Positions 18,311-27,589 of a stretch of DNA of 64,000 nt are shown here, piece after piece; within the stretch, counting starts at the first letter, position 1; each line of letters opens with the position of its first letter. Source of the stretch: Methanobacterium sp. UBA375 (GTDB lineage: Archaea > Methanobacteriota > Methanobacteria > Methanobacteriales > Methanobacteriaceae); NCBI GenBank assembly GCA_002495625.1, contig DAGC01000004.1, positions 181,870-245,869 on the forward strand, read 5' to 3'. Both the position numbers and the translations under genes were made by a program. The notes under the pieces were generated by a model that saw nothing but the letters and a program-made list of their open reading frames with translations, was not told the origin of the DNA and ran no database searches.

Positions 18311-19445
18311 CTATTTTTGACGAACCATACCTGCAAACTGTCTCAGGTCTTCTACGTAGAGATCAGGGGTCATTTCAGTGGGAAAGTGTCCTCCCTCATC
18401 GTAGACATTCCAGGAGACTATTTTTTTATGGTCTCGTTTTGCGAAAGTTTTAAAGGACTGGAAATCACCTGCAAAGTTAGCCAGTCCGATAGGTACGGTT
18501 GTAGGTTCCTCTGGCACCTCTAGGACATGGGCATCCTCATAATAGAACCGGGCTGCCGATGCCGCGGTGTTGGTTAACCAGTAAATCATAACATTGGTTA
18601 TTATAAACTCCTTGCTTACCAGATCACCGCCGGTACTTAGAAGATGGCAGTTCCAGGCCAGAAGACCGATTGGAGAATCAGCCAGTGCATAACCGATGTT
18701 CCTGGGTTTGGTGGCATGAATTTGAGAATAAGCACTGAGGTTTTGAGTGAAATCCTGGAGAACTTCCAGGGCCTTTTTTTCCTCAGGGCTTAATTCCTCG
18801 AATTCAAGGGGGTCACCGGATGGGAAAGAGAAGATCTGGGTGACATGAACACCTAAAACATGTTCGGGGTCGAGACGCCCCACTTCAGGCGATACATTGG
18901 ACCCTAGATCGTTTCCGGCGGCGATATAGTGAGTGTATCCTAAGTGCTTCATGAGTTCACGCCATGCCTTCGCAGTGCGGAAACGGTTCCAACCCCGGGT
19001 TTTGACATTCTCGGAGAACCCGAAACCAGGAAGAGACGGGATAACCACGTGAAACGCATCTTCGGATTTTCCACCGTATGCTACGGGATTTACCAGTCTA
19101 TCTATGATGGTGGTGTACTCCACAAAGGTGGTTGGCCACCCATGGGTCAAAATAATAGGAGTAGCGTCTGGTTCCTTTGAGATAACGTGTACAAAATGGA
19201 TACTCTGCCCATCGATCTCTGGTGAACTGGGGAAGCCTGTTCAATTCAGCTTCAACCTGGCGCCAGTCGTAACTTTCTTTCCAGTAGTCAAAAAGAGGTT
19301 TCAGGTAATCCACAGTCAACCCATAATCATCCCCGGCGTCCAAAAGTTCATTAGGCCAACGGGTGCGCTCCAATCTCCTCTTCAGGTCTTCCAGGTCGCT
19401 GTCAGGTATTTGAATTTTAAACGGCTTGATTTTTGACGATGACAT
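18311..19445 (-). pseudogene. Epoxide hydrolase (EHN-type alpha/beta hydrolase), frameshifted
   Basis: An epoxide hydrolase whose N-terminal EHN domain (IPDSDLEDLKRRLERTRWP...) and alpha/beta-hydrolase domain (LTHGWPTTFVEY, oxyanion HGWP; nucleophile AGNDLGSNVS; late catalytic GGHFP) are both recognisable. They lie in different frames. After QFT the family sequence continues as EIDGQSIHFVHVISKE in another frame, so I infer an indel near 19220-19223 (one extra or two missing bases). The start ATG 19445 is chosen because GGAGAGGGG lies nine bases upstream. Such enzymes are bacterial-like and uncommon in methanogens. Confidence 0.83.
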
Positions 19446-19639
19446 AAAAAACATCCCCTCTCCTTTGAAAGAAATGAATCAGATTTAAAAAGAAAAAATT
19501 GTTGATAATAGTATGTCACCCTTCCACGATAAATTTTTATAAAAAATTACCAAGTATATGAATTATTAATTTAAACCATATAAGCCCCAAAGTATCGTTA
19601 ATATTATCTTAGGCGCCGATTGTATTTGATGGACAATTT

Positions 19640-20389
19640 TTAGTATGTGTTTAAACTTTTAAGTAGCTTGATCACAGAATAAGCAGCTAAAACAGTTGTT
19701 TTCGGATTTACTGGGCATTCCTTATTGTAGGTTATGGTTTTAAGCTCACCAAAATCCCCCACCATATGAACCTCATGACTGGTGTGGTCCACGTGGGGGT
19801 CTGCTATGATCTTAACATCAACTTCCTTATCGCAGGTAATACTTAGTGTTGCAGCTGTATCCATATTCGTGGGAAATTTACGCGTGGTATCTTTAGTTTT
19901 ACCTTCATAAACTATTGTTTCTGTTTTTGCAGAGATGCCAAGGGATTTAGGGGGCTTACGGGTGATGAGATTCACCTGGTAGATCTTTCCTATTGATGCT
20001 GCTTTAACACCATCCAGGCCTGCAATCTCCCCGGATGGCACGTAAATCTTGGAATTATTTTTTCTAGCGATTTTTTTAAGTTTTTTTCTTAAATCAGAGT
20101 TTAATAATGCTTCTACACTCATCAAAATAACATCTTTCCCATTTTCAAGGACTTGAGGGACTATCTCCCTGACGGCCTGTGGAGATGCAGCTTCAACAAC
20201 CAGGTCTATCCCATCTAACATGTCATTTATATCCGTAACTACTGTTCCATTTAATTGAGAGGCCAATTTCCCTGCTTTTTCTAAGTTACGGTCATAAAAA
20301 AATTTTAGATCAGCACAGATATCTCCTTCCACCACGCATTTAGTGATGAGCTTAGCCATTGCGCCGCATCCTAATAGGCCAACTATCAT
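19640..20389 (-). CDS. nadX: L-aspartate dehydrogenase
   Basis: Oxidises aspartate to iminoaspartate with NAD(P), the first step of NAD synthesis. It has an N-terminal Rossmann motif GLLGCGAMAK, the SGEIAGLDGVKAA segment, and ADPHVDHTSHEV near the C-terminus, where the histidine is the proposed catalytic residue. About 249 residues, normal. I choose ATG 20389 (MIVGLLG) because AGAGGATG lies about nine bases upstream; the frame is open 31 codons further, but that extension is not family-like. It may supply NAD(P) to the redox genes next to it, though the gap and terminator suggest a separate transcript. Confidence 0.9.
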   Translation of the reverse strand: MIVGLLGCGAMAKLITKCVVEGDICADLKFFYDRNLEKAGKLASQLNGTVVTDINDMLDGIDLVVEAASPQAVREIVPQVLENGKDVILMSVEALLNSDLRKKLKKIARKNNSKIYVPSGEIAGLDGVKAASIGKIYQVNLITRKPPKSLGISAKTETIVYEGKTKDTTRKFPTNMDTAATLSITCDKEVDVKIIADPHVDHTSHEVHMVGDFGELKTITYNKECPVNPKTTVLAAYSVIKLLKSLNTY

Positions 20390-20534
20390 GGTAAGAACAT
20401 CCTCTTTTACTGAAAAAAATGCTTCTTTTTGAAACTCTAAATTGTACGAGACATTCATACTCAAGAAGCATGAATTCTTCATAAATATTAAAATGAGATT
20501 CCTTGATCATACAATTAAAAAATATTAAAAAATA

Positions 20535-20580
20535 AGGCATCTAAAGTTCATTTGAGCGACAAAATTGTATTTAGATGCCT
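20535..20580 (-). terminator. Hairpin terminator after the first short-chain dehydrogenase
   Basis: The 11-base stem AGGCATCTAAA (20535-20545) pairs with TTTAGATGCCT (20570-20580) around a 24-base loop. Read on the minus strand it is followed by TATTTTTTAATATTTTTT, a U-rich tail. It separates the dehydrogenase ending at 20601 from nadX starting at 20389. Confidence 0.7.
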
Positions 20581-20600
20581 CATTTTTATATGAATTACTC

Positions 20601-21368
20601 TTAATAAGCCGTCCATCCACAATCAGCGGTGACAGTTGCTCCGTTAATTGCACTTGCATCATCTGAAGCTAAAAATAGGGCTAATTCGGCGATTTCTTCA
20701 GGTTCTGCTGATCTTGGAGCTGTGCACGTGCCTTCTGCACATATTTGAAGCCCTTCTTTATGGTGAGTTGCCAGAAATTTTGGATCTGCCATTTCCGTTT
20801 TTACTCCACCAGGTGCAATAATGTTAGATCTTATATTTTTTTTGGCGTACATGTATGCAATATTTTTTGCTAGTCCCACAACACCATGTTTCGATGCTGT
20901 GTAAGCTGGTCCGCTTCTTGCCCCATTTAAACCACCGACAGATGCTATGGTTACAAATGCGCCACCACCATTATTCAGCATTTCAGGGAGGGATCTTTTA
21001 AATATACGCATTGGTCCATTTAAGTTAACATCCACTACTGCATCCCAAAGATCTTCATCCATATCAGTAAGGGGGGTCATCTTATCATTTAACCCTGCGT
21101 TGTTTACCACGATGTTCAATTTCCCAAATTCATCCACTGTGGTTTTTACTACTTTTTCAACATCTTCTTTACTGGTAACATCTCCAGCAACAGCAACAGC
21201 CTTCCCATTTCCACTTTCTATTTCCTTTATCAGTTCATCCAGTTTCTCTTTTCTTCTGGCAATTACAACCACTGATGCTCCTTCTTTTGCATAGAGTTTG
21301 GCGATTGCATGTCCCATTCCAGAACTTGCACCGGTAACCAGTGCTACTTTATTTTCTAATTTACCCAT
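20601..21368 (-). CDS. Short-chain dehydrogenase/reductase (SDR) A
   Basis: A 255-residue classical SDR. The cofactor motif is TGASSGMGHA (residues about 12-21), NNAG is present as NNAGLND, and the catalytic Y-x3-K is YTASK. The RRKEKL segment after strand 2 suggests NADP preference. ATG 21368 (MGKLENKVA) is chosen because AGGAGTTGA lies about six bases upstream; the frame is open another 49 codons but that region holds an upstream terminator tail. It forms a row with a second SDR and Fno, divergent from an HxlR regulator. Substrate unknown. Confidence 0.9.
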   Translation of the reverse strand: MGKLENKVALVTGASSGMGHAIAKLYAKEGASVVVIARRKEKLDELIKEIESGNGKAVAVAGDVTSKEDVEKVVKTTVDEFGKLNIVVNNAGLNDKMTPLTDMDEDLWDAVVDVNLNGPMRIFKRSLPEMLNNGGGAFVTIASVGGLNGARSGPAYTASKHGVVGLAKNIAYMYAKKNIRSNIIAPGGVKTEMADPKFLATHHKEGLQICAEGTCTAPRSAEPEEIAELALFLASDDASAINGATVTADCGWTAY

Positions 21369-21588
21369 TTTTTCAACTCCTAATCTTTTTTTTACTTGTT
21401 TGTAACCGGCCTCAAACTTAACGTACATGGCAGAAGTGACCTGGTCCGACCGGAATAGGTGTGCGCCATGGTGAGTTTTCTTAACAAATAAAAAACCGGT
21501 GTGATCCTCCAACAAATAAAAAAACCCGGCCAGGGGGGGGGTGTAGCCGGGGCAAGCACAAAAACCCTATTTTAAAACACGGATATAA
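21369..21588. other. GC-rich leader between two SDR genes with a repeated terminator tail
   Basis: This 220-base gap is unusually GC-rich for the region. It contains the terminator described at 21525-21551 and a second copy of its tail: the 13-base string AACAAATAAAAAA occurs at 21484-21496 and again at 21511-21523. A further possible small hairpin is ACCTGGTCC/GGAATAGGT at about 21440-21461. No gene is seen. The repeated tail suggests a local duplication. Confidence 0.5.
21525..21551 (-). terminator. GC-rich hairpin terminator after SDR B
   Basis: CCCGGC (21525-21530) pairs with GCCGGG (21546-21551) around a loop of about 15 bases that includes a run of G. Read on the minus strand the stem is followed by TTTTTTTATTTG, a classical U-rich tail. 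It ends the transcript of the SDR gene at 21589-22353. Confidence 0.75.
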
Positions 21589-22353
21589 TTAGCCGATACT
21601 CGCGCCACCGCATACTGAAATGTATTGCCCGGTAATTTGACTGGCATCATCAGAGGCGAGGAATAATGCGGCATTAGCAATGTCTTGAGGCTGGGATATA
21701 CATTTCAGTGGAATAGCTTCTGTTAATTGTTCGAGCATTTCCGGAGTGCACGTAGCTAAAATATCCGTTTGCGTCATACCCGGCGAGACTGCATTGACAC
21801 GAACCCCCTTATCAGCCACGTTAAGTGCCATCATCTTCATCATATGCAGTATGGCTGCTTTTGAAGTACCATAGGGGATACCGTCTTTTCCCGTCATAGC
21901 TGAAGTACCGGCCAGGGAAGCAGTAAAAATAATATTACCTTTTGTTTTGATAAGTTCAGGCAAGGCCTTTTGTGCCATGAAGAAGGCAGATTTCAGGTTG
22001 GTATCTAAAATAGCATCCCAGAATTCTTCGGTAATATCTCCTAAGCCTGGTGGGGCTGACCTGCTCACGTTGGCTATACCTGCATTGTAGTCCAGAATAT
22101 CCAGCTTCCCATACTTGGCAATTACAGCGTCTATTACTTCATTGCAGTTATCGATATCCATAACATCTAGTTTATAGAAGTCGGCCTTTCCCCCAGCCTT
22201 TGTTATCTCATCGACTACCTTTTTTCCCACTTCATCTCTACGGCCGGTGATGATGACTGTTGCTCCTTCTTCAGCAAAGCGTTCACCAATGGTCTTTCCA
22301 ATACCTGACGTAGAACCTACCACAATTGCAACTTTTCCTTCTAATTTACCCAT
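21589..22353 (-). CDS. Short-chain dehydrogenase/reductase (SDR) B
   Basis: A 254-residue classical SDR. The cofactor loop is GSTSGIGKTIG, with TGRRDEVG after strand 2, which favours NADP. The catalytic YxxxK is YGTSKAA. The NAG motif is YNAG (DYNAGIA), a small variation from NNAG. It ends ITGQYISVCGGASIG, as in the 3-ketoacyl/glucose dehydrogenase branch. Its N-terminus MGKLEGKVAIV is nearly the same as SDR A (MGKLENKVALV), but the rest differs strongly, so they are distant relatives. It follows Fno on the same strand after 56 bases. Confidence 0.9.
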   Translation of the reverse strand: MGKLEGKVAIVVGSTSGIGKTIGERFAEEGATVIITGRRDEVGKKVVDEITKAGGKADFYKLDVMDIDNCNEVIDAVIAKYGKLDILDYNAGIANVSRSAPPGLGDITEEFWDAILDTNLKSAFFMAQKALPELIKTKGNIIFTASLAGTSAMTGKDGIPYGTSKAAILHMMKMMALNVADKGVRVNAVSPGMTQTDILATCTPEMLEQLTEAIPLKCISQPQDIANAALFLASDDASQITGQYISVCGGASIG

Positions 22354-22409
22354 TTTCTTAATTCTCCTATTTCTTTCTAATTTTTATAAATCAAAGAAAA
22401 TTTTTTGGC

Positions 22410-23093
22410 CTAATACAGTCTGCATTCTGGATTTATACCAGTTAATCGAATTCCAGCGTCTTTACAGGTTTTTTTGATGTTGAGTCCAATGAGTAGTGGT
22501 GTGATTTTTTCGATGATCTGGGCTCTCTCTAAAGGTCCGCAGTCAACGGTCCTGATGTCGGGTATCTTATCGATGAGCTTTCCCACTGTTTTTTTGGCTT
22601 CGGGATCATCACCGGCTATGAGACAATCACAGTCAATGGGTTCGGTGAAGTTCATCAAAGCTCCGCTGCTTATATTGTTGAAGGCGCAAACTACTTTAGC
22701 TTCGGGTAAAAACTTCTGTGTCTTTTCGGAAGCTGCACCATCAGGTAAATAAAGACATTTCATGGGTGATCCGCCTATTGCTGTTTCTAAAGGCCCGGTA
22801 GGGTCTATTAATATTTTTCCAGCTGCACATTCTTTAATGGACTTTAATGTTGCTACCTGGGCAGCTAGAGGCACAGTTAAAATCAGAACATCACCTTCAG
22901 CAGCAGCATCAGGATTTTCAGCCGCCTTAACATTTGGAACATCCTCTTTCAATAAATCTTTCATCTTGTCTACTGCAGCCTGAGCTTTTTCCATGGTACG
23001 AGAACCAATAATAACATCTTCTCCAGCCTGCACAAATCTTATGGCAATCCCTAATCCTTGACCGCCTGTTCCACCTATAATTCCGAGTTTCAT
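22410..23093 (-). CDS. fno: F420H2:NADP oxidoreductase
   Basis: Moves hydride between F420H2 and NADP in the cytoplasm. The 227-residue protein has the NADP motif GIIGGTGGQGLG and GSRTMEKAQ after strand 2, together with the later PLAAQVATLK and GDDPEAKK segments of the family. It is the first gene of the minus-strand row Fno - SDR B - SDR A, divergent from the HxlR regulator at 23312. The context suggests that NADPH made here is used, or regenerated, by the SDRs, for example in alcohol or carbonyl conversion. Confidence 0.94.
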   Translation of the reverse strand: MKLGIIGGTGGQGLGIAIRFVQAGEDVIIGSRTMEKAQAAVDKMKDLLKEDVPNVKAAENPDAAAEGDVLILTVPLAAQVATLKSIKECAAGKILIDPTGPLETAIGGSPMKCLYLPDGAASEKTQKFLPEAKVVCAFNNISSGALMNFTEPIDCDCLIAGDDPEAKKTVGKLIDKIPDIRTVDCGPLERAQIIEKITPLLIGLNIKKTCKDAGIRLTGINPECRLY

Positions 23094-23265
23094 CCTATCA
23101 AACCTCTAATCGTTCACTCCAATTGTTACCAAACCCTATCACCGAATCTAACTACTATAACATGGGAGATAATATTATGGAGGGCTGTATTCCAATAGAT
23201 ATTTGAAATATATAAAACGAGAAGTGATTTTTCAAGCACAAAGATCTTAAAAAGGAACTGACATA

Positions 23266-23283
23266 TAGTATAAAATAATACTA
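23266..23283. promoter_or_regulatory. Palindrome upstream of the HxlR gene
   Basis: TAGTATAAAATAATACTA is an inverted repeat with six-base arms and a six-base spacer, 28 bases before the hxlR start. It could be the autoregulatory site and overlaps a TATA-like string. Whether it also controls the divergent fno gene, which starts about 170 bases away, is not clear. Confidence 0.55.
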
Positions 23284-23311
23284 AAAAAAAGTAGGTACAG
23301 GAGGGTTTATT

Positions 23312-23728
23312 GTGGATGATTTGGTGGTTGGATATGATTCATGTGCTTTAGCTCTCGGGCAAGATCTCATTGCGGGTAAATGGAAGCTTTCCATATTGTG
23401 GTACCTGGGTAAGGGTACCAAAAGGTTTAATGAGCTGTATAGCTATTTTAGGTATACATCTCGAAGTGTGTTCATCAGAAAACTCCATGAACTGGAAGAT
23501 TCCGGATTAATTAAAAAAAAGATATACCCGGAAGTACCGGTTAGAGTAGAATACTCTTTAACAGAGATAGGTTCAAAATTAATTCCAGTCTTATACGCGC
23601 TGATTGACTGGTCTAACGAATATATTGAAATCCAAAAAGAAGACGAAATTTCTGGTGCTAGTTTTATTCATAACTCCCTGAAAGATAAATACAAAGGTTA
23701 TAAAGGCGTTAGTATTTTAGTTCGATAA
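23312..23728 (+). CDS. HxlR-family transcriptional regulator
   Basis: A 138-residue winged-helix regulator. The family signatures are GYDSCALALGQDLIAGKWK, with the N-terminal cysteine (residue 11) that senses oxidants or aldehydes in some members, followed by LWYLGKGTKRFNELYSYF and the recognition region VFIRKLHELEDSGLIKKK. The GTG at 23312 follows AGGAGGG. It is divergent from Fno and two SDRs, so carbonyl or redox-stress control of these genes is the likely role. Confidence 0.9.
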   Translation: MDDLVVGYDSCALALGQDLIAGKWKLSILWYLGKGTKRFNELYSYFRYTSRSVFIRKLHELEDSGLIKKKIYPEVPVRVEYSLTEIGSKLIPVLYALIDWSNEYIEIQKEDEISGASFIHNSLKDKYKGYKGVSILVR

Positions 23729-23841
23729 CCGTTATATAACGAAGTTGATACTATTTAGAAATTTAATCTAACTAATTCATGTGATGTTGATGGGAATACA
23801 TTTATCACACAAAGATAATGAAAAAATAAACATTTTCTAAA

Positions 23842-26800
23842 TTAATTTTTGGATGTGGCAATGCTTGATTGTTTGAGAAATTCCATAAAAATATTGTATA
23901 ATTTATCCCATTCAACATCATAATCGATCATTTTTAAAAATAAGGGAATATTTCCTAAAAAGAGCTCCCATCTTCCAAAAAAATCAAGATATACTCTAGA
24001 AAACATTGCATTGTGTATTATTGCCAAACATTTTTCATTTAATTCATCAAAATCATAATGTTCATACAATTCCATATATGAAAAAGCAAAATTCCATCCA
24101 TCTGTATATTTAGCTATTTCAGTGCATTCCATCTTATTATCAACAATATATTGCAAATCATCGGGTGATATACGTCCATCTTTAAATGGGACTCTTGCTT
24201 TTTTATCTTCAGATTTTTCATCCTCCAGTAATGTGTATTCGACTCCGTTTACTAGATGAATTTCGTTTTTTGGAACAGCCTCTAAAGAAAACTTTAAAAA
24301 CACAATTAAATCTTTGATTGAATTTCCATATTTAGATTTTAAACCATTAGAAACCTCATGATACCCTATCTTCTGATCATAACCATGATAATCGAGAATT
24401 TTAGTCATTCTTTGATCTATATCATCTAAAGAAAAAAGATCTATTTTATGTGGTGCTAAATCGAAAATATCAACAATATCATGATTAAATTCTCTTTTTT
24501 TAAGTAGTCTTTCAATAAAATTTGGTTCTTTTTCGTTCAAATAATCCGTCAAAAGGTGTCTAATTCCCTTTTCAGATTGTTCCATGACGGATTCTATTAA
24601 ATTAAAAGAATCCATTTCGTCTAAATTAGTTTTTTCTTCAAAAACCATTAAAGCATCATCTATGTTAGAAACGGTGTAATCTTTTCGATTATAATACATA
24701 GAATAAAATTGATTTAATTCAGTAATATTTAAAGTCCTATTTTCATGATTAGCTAATCTTAAGTAGCTTAGCACATAGTTAAGGACTTCAAATGAACCTT
24801 GAGGAGCTATGTCCTCTATAATATCTTTTAAGCTTTTTTCTAAAAAAATATTATCGTTCTTATTACTCCTAATTCAGATAATCTGTATTTCATCTTAACC
24901 ATGATTGATTTTCCAAAGAATTCACTTATTCTCAATTCTCGACATATTTTTTTAACATCATTCTCAACCTCTGAATCAAAATCGTGCTCTAAAAATCTAT
25001 TTATAATTTTTAAATATTTTGATTCATTATTATTTATTTTAATTCTAGAAAAAGCTTCGATGAGATTATCTCTTATATCCCATTCTCCATAATCATTTTT
25101 TTCTAATTTTTTAAAAAATTTATTTTCATCGAAATCTTTGTTTATAACATCAAAAAATTTATTTTCTTTTTGCACTGTTTCTCCTAATTCATAAAATTCT
25201 TGATTTCCAATATGCCGTTCATTTAAAAATCTTAAATACGGTCTAGGGTTCTGATACTTGTAAAATTGATAAAGTTTCCAATAAATGCCATTACTAAAAA
25301 TAGACTCTTCATCAATGCCATGATTATCAATATATAAAAAAGACTGATACATTATATCTTGATATCCAACTAAATCATTTCTCTCAACAATCAACAAAAT
25401 CAATATAAAAGAATAATATTGGTAAATATTTAATAAATGAGGGTAATTTTCCAAAATTTTCTTTAATTTTTGATAAAACTCCTTTATAGACTCTAAATCT
25501 GAATTCTCAGTGCATAAAGATTTAAATAAGTTCATATCCGAATATTTTTTCAGAATTTTTTCCATGAAGTTATCGTTGAAATCGAAACCATCGATTCTTG
25601 ATAAAAATCTAATATCATGATTTTCAATGCTATCTTCTATTTTAGGAATTATTTCACTTCCTAAATTTAAATAATACTGATCTTTCTCTCGTAAAAAAGT
25701 GTTAAAACTATCATGTATCAAAGAAATCCTATTTATTTCCTTATGGAATAAATAAGGATGTCTTTCAATGAATTCTTTAATTAGTTCTGTTGAAAAATCA
25801 TCTAATAAATCTTCAAATTCACTTTCTAAAAAGAAATAATCGTTTAAAAGAAAAATACTCAGTGCTTTAAGTTCTACATCATTAATTAAAAGTTCATAAT
25901 AATCATCAAGACCTGAAATCTTCTTATCAATAGGAATTTCACCTTGTAAATTATAATGACCAGCTAGGAAATTAGTTATTATAGGATATCCATCAGATAT
26001 CTCGTAAATATTTTCAATTATTGAATAGTCACGGATATTATGCGCTTCATTTAAATATTCCTCTGTTTGATCCCTATCCCAATTTTCAATAACCTTATTT
26101 TCCCATTTTAAATCCTTTTTCAAAGGTCTTGATAATATTAAAACGTTTGCTTTGTCAATAGCCTCGATAAAATTTACGAATTTATCTAATTCTTGCGGAT
26201 TATAATTTTCAACATGATCTAAACCATCAATTATAATAGTTAATTTTTCAGTATTGATTTTATCTACTAATTCATCATATTCAAATGATTTAGGAGAGTT
26301 AAATACGCCAATTCCCATGTCTCTAAGGAATTCATTGAATATTAATCTATAATTCCTATTTTCATCTTGAGAACTTGTCCAAAACCTGTATATTATATCA
26401 TAATGGACTTTATCAATTATTTCATTTACAAAATGACTTTTTCCTACGCCAGGTTTACCAGTTATCAATAATAAGCCCTGATTTATATCTGAAACTATAT
26501 TTCTTAAAATAACAGTATCATCATCTAGTTTCGTCGAAAATCTAGTTAATTTGGGTAAATCACTAAGATTAACTTTAAAAATACTATTAATAGTTGTTTC
26601 ATAGGCAAAATTAGATATGGCTTTTATTCTTCCATTATCACCATACATATCATCCACAATTTCTTGAGTTTTAATTGGTGTTAATGGAATGATGTATATA
26701 TTATCCAATTTATAAGCGGGTAATCCTAATATTTCAGTGTTAGTTCCTATTTTATTAGTATTTAAAATCAGAATATTGATATTCTCTTTTTAATAATATA

Positions 26801-27074
26801 TTTTGGTAGAAGAAGGCAGGATAACTTTTTCATCATCAATTTTAATCTCATCAAGAGATATCATCTCTCCCTTCTTATTTTTTTCATTTTTTACTTGAAA
26901 ATAATATTTTTTTGATTCTGATTCTAAATAACAATCGTCAAAGTTATGAGAAAGATCTTTTTCAACCTCTATACATTCTATATCCCTATCAACATCCATT
27001 TTTGATATCAATAATCGATACACTAAGTGTTGATATGTATAACCTTTTAACGGCCCTTTTGTCACCGAAGACAT
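23842..27074 (-). pseudogene. Nuclease-STAND NTPase defence protein, broken by a stop and a frameshift
   Basis: Three consecutive frames rebuild one protein of about 1,077 residues. Part 1 (27074-26790) starts MSSVTKGPLKGYTYQ and has a nuclease core D46/D47...Q60-V-K62 of the Cap4/DUF4297 kind. It ends at an in-frame TAA (26790-26792). Reading on in the same frame gives KENINILILNTNKIGTNTE and joins part 2 without a shift. Part 2 (to 24840) has Walker A GKPGVGKS, Walker B LTIIIDGLDHVEN and a GYP motif, typical of STAND NTPases. A seven-T run at about 24841-24848 shifts the frame; eight T would join part 3 (to 23842), a helical C-terminal sensor-like domain. Probably an inactivated Avs-like immune gene. 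Confidence 0.8.
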
Positions 27075-27174
27075 GATATCACTATAATTATTTAAATTCT
27101 AAATTCCTTTAGTTTGTGTATACTCAATATATGATTAAATATATTGAAATATAAATAGAAATTAGGTGAAGTAC

Positions 27175-27471
27175 ATGAAAGTCGGACTATATGTAAGATT
27201 AGCAATGGAAGATGATTCTTGGGATCTATTCTTTGTGGAAAAAGAAATAGAATTAGATTTTCTTCCAAATACCGGTGATGAAATACAGGATAATGGACTT
27301 TGTTTTGAAGTAGAAAGTAGAAAATTTAATATTTCAAAAGGATGCGTTAGTGTTTACCTGCAAGATTTTAAAATACAAAATAATAAAGATAAAAAAGATA
27401 TTTTAAAGCGTATGAAAGAATCTAGATGGTATTATAGAGATCCGGATGAATATGATCTTTTAGTATTATAA
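27175..27471 (+). CDS. Hypothetical small protein divergent from the STAND gene
   Basis: A 98-residue acidic, beta-rich protein beginning MKVGLYVRLAMEDDSWDLFFVEKEI and ending RDPDEYDLLVL. I do not recognise the family. ATG 27175 is chosen because AGGTGA lies just upstream; the GTG at 27166 is inside that site. It lies between the STAND gene and the HEAT-nuclease gene and is divergent from the first and convergent with the second. It could be a regulator or inhibitor of either, but nothing in the sequence proves this. Confidence 0.6.
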   Translation: MKVGLYVRLAMEDDSWDLFFVEKEIELDFLPNTGDEIQDNGLCFEVESRKFNISKGCVSVYLQDFKIQNNKDKKDILKRMKESRWYYRDPDEYDLLVL

Positions 27472-27589
27472 TCAAAGATTTTATAGTATAATGGTGATAA
27501 TTTGATATTATAAATAAATTTCCCAACTTTTCATTGATATCAAACTTGAGAAATTAACGAATGTGTGCTGAGTCATCACAATATGGATA

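Noticed and set aside
21369..21515. N-terminal extension of SDR A (49 codons)
   Set aside because: It lies in the GC-rich leader with a terminator tail, and the family start MGKLENK has its own Shine-Dalgarno.
26790..26792. TAA as a recoded codon in the STAND gene
   Set aside because: Methanogen recoding uses UAG for pyrrolysine; UAA is not known to be recoded, and the gene also has a frameshift further on.
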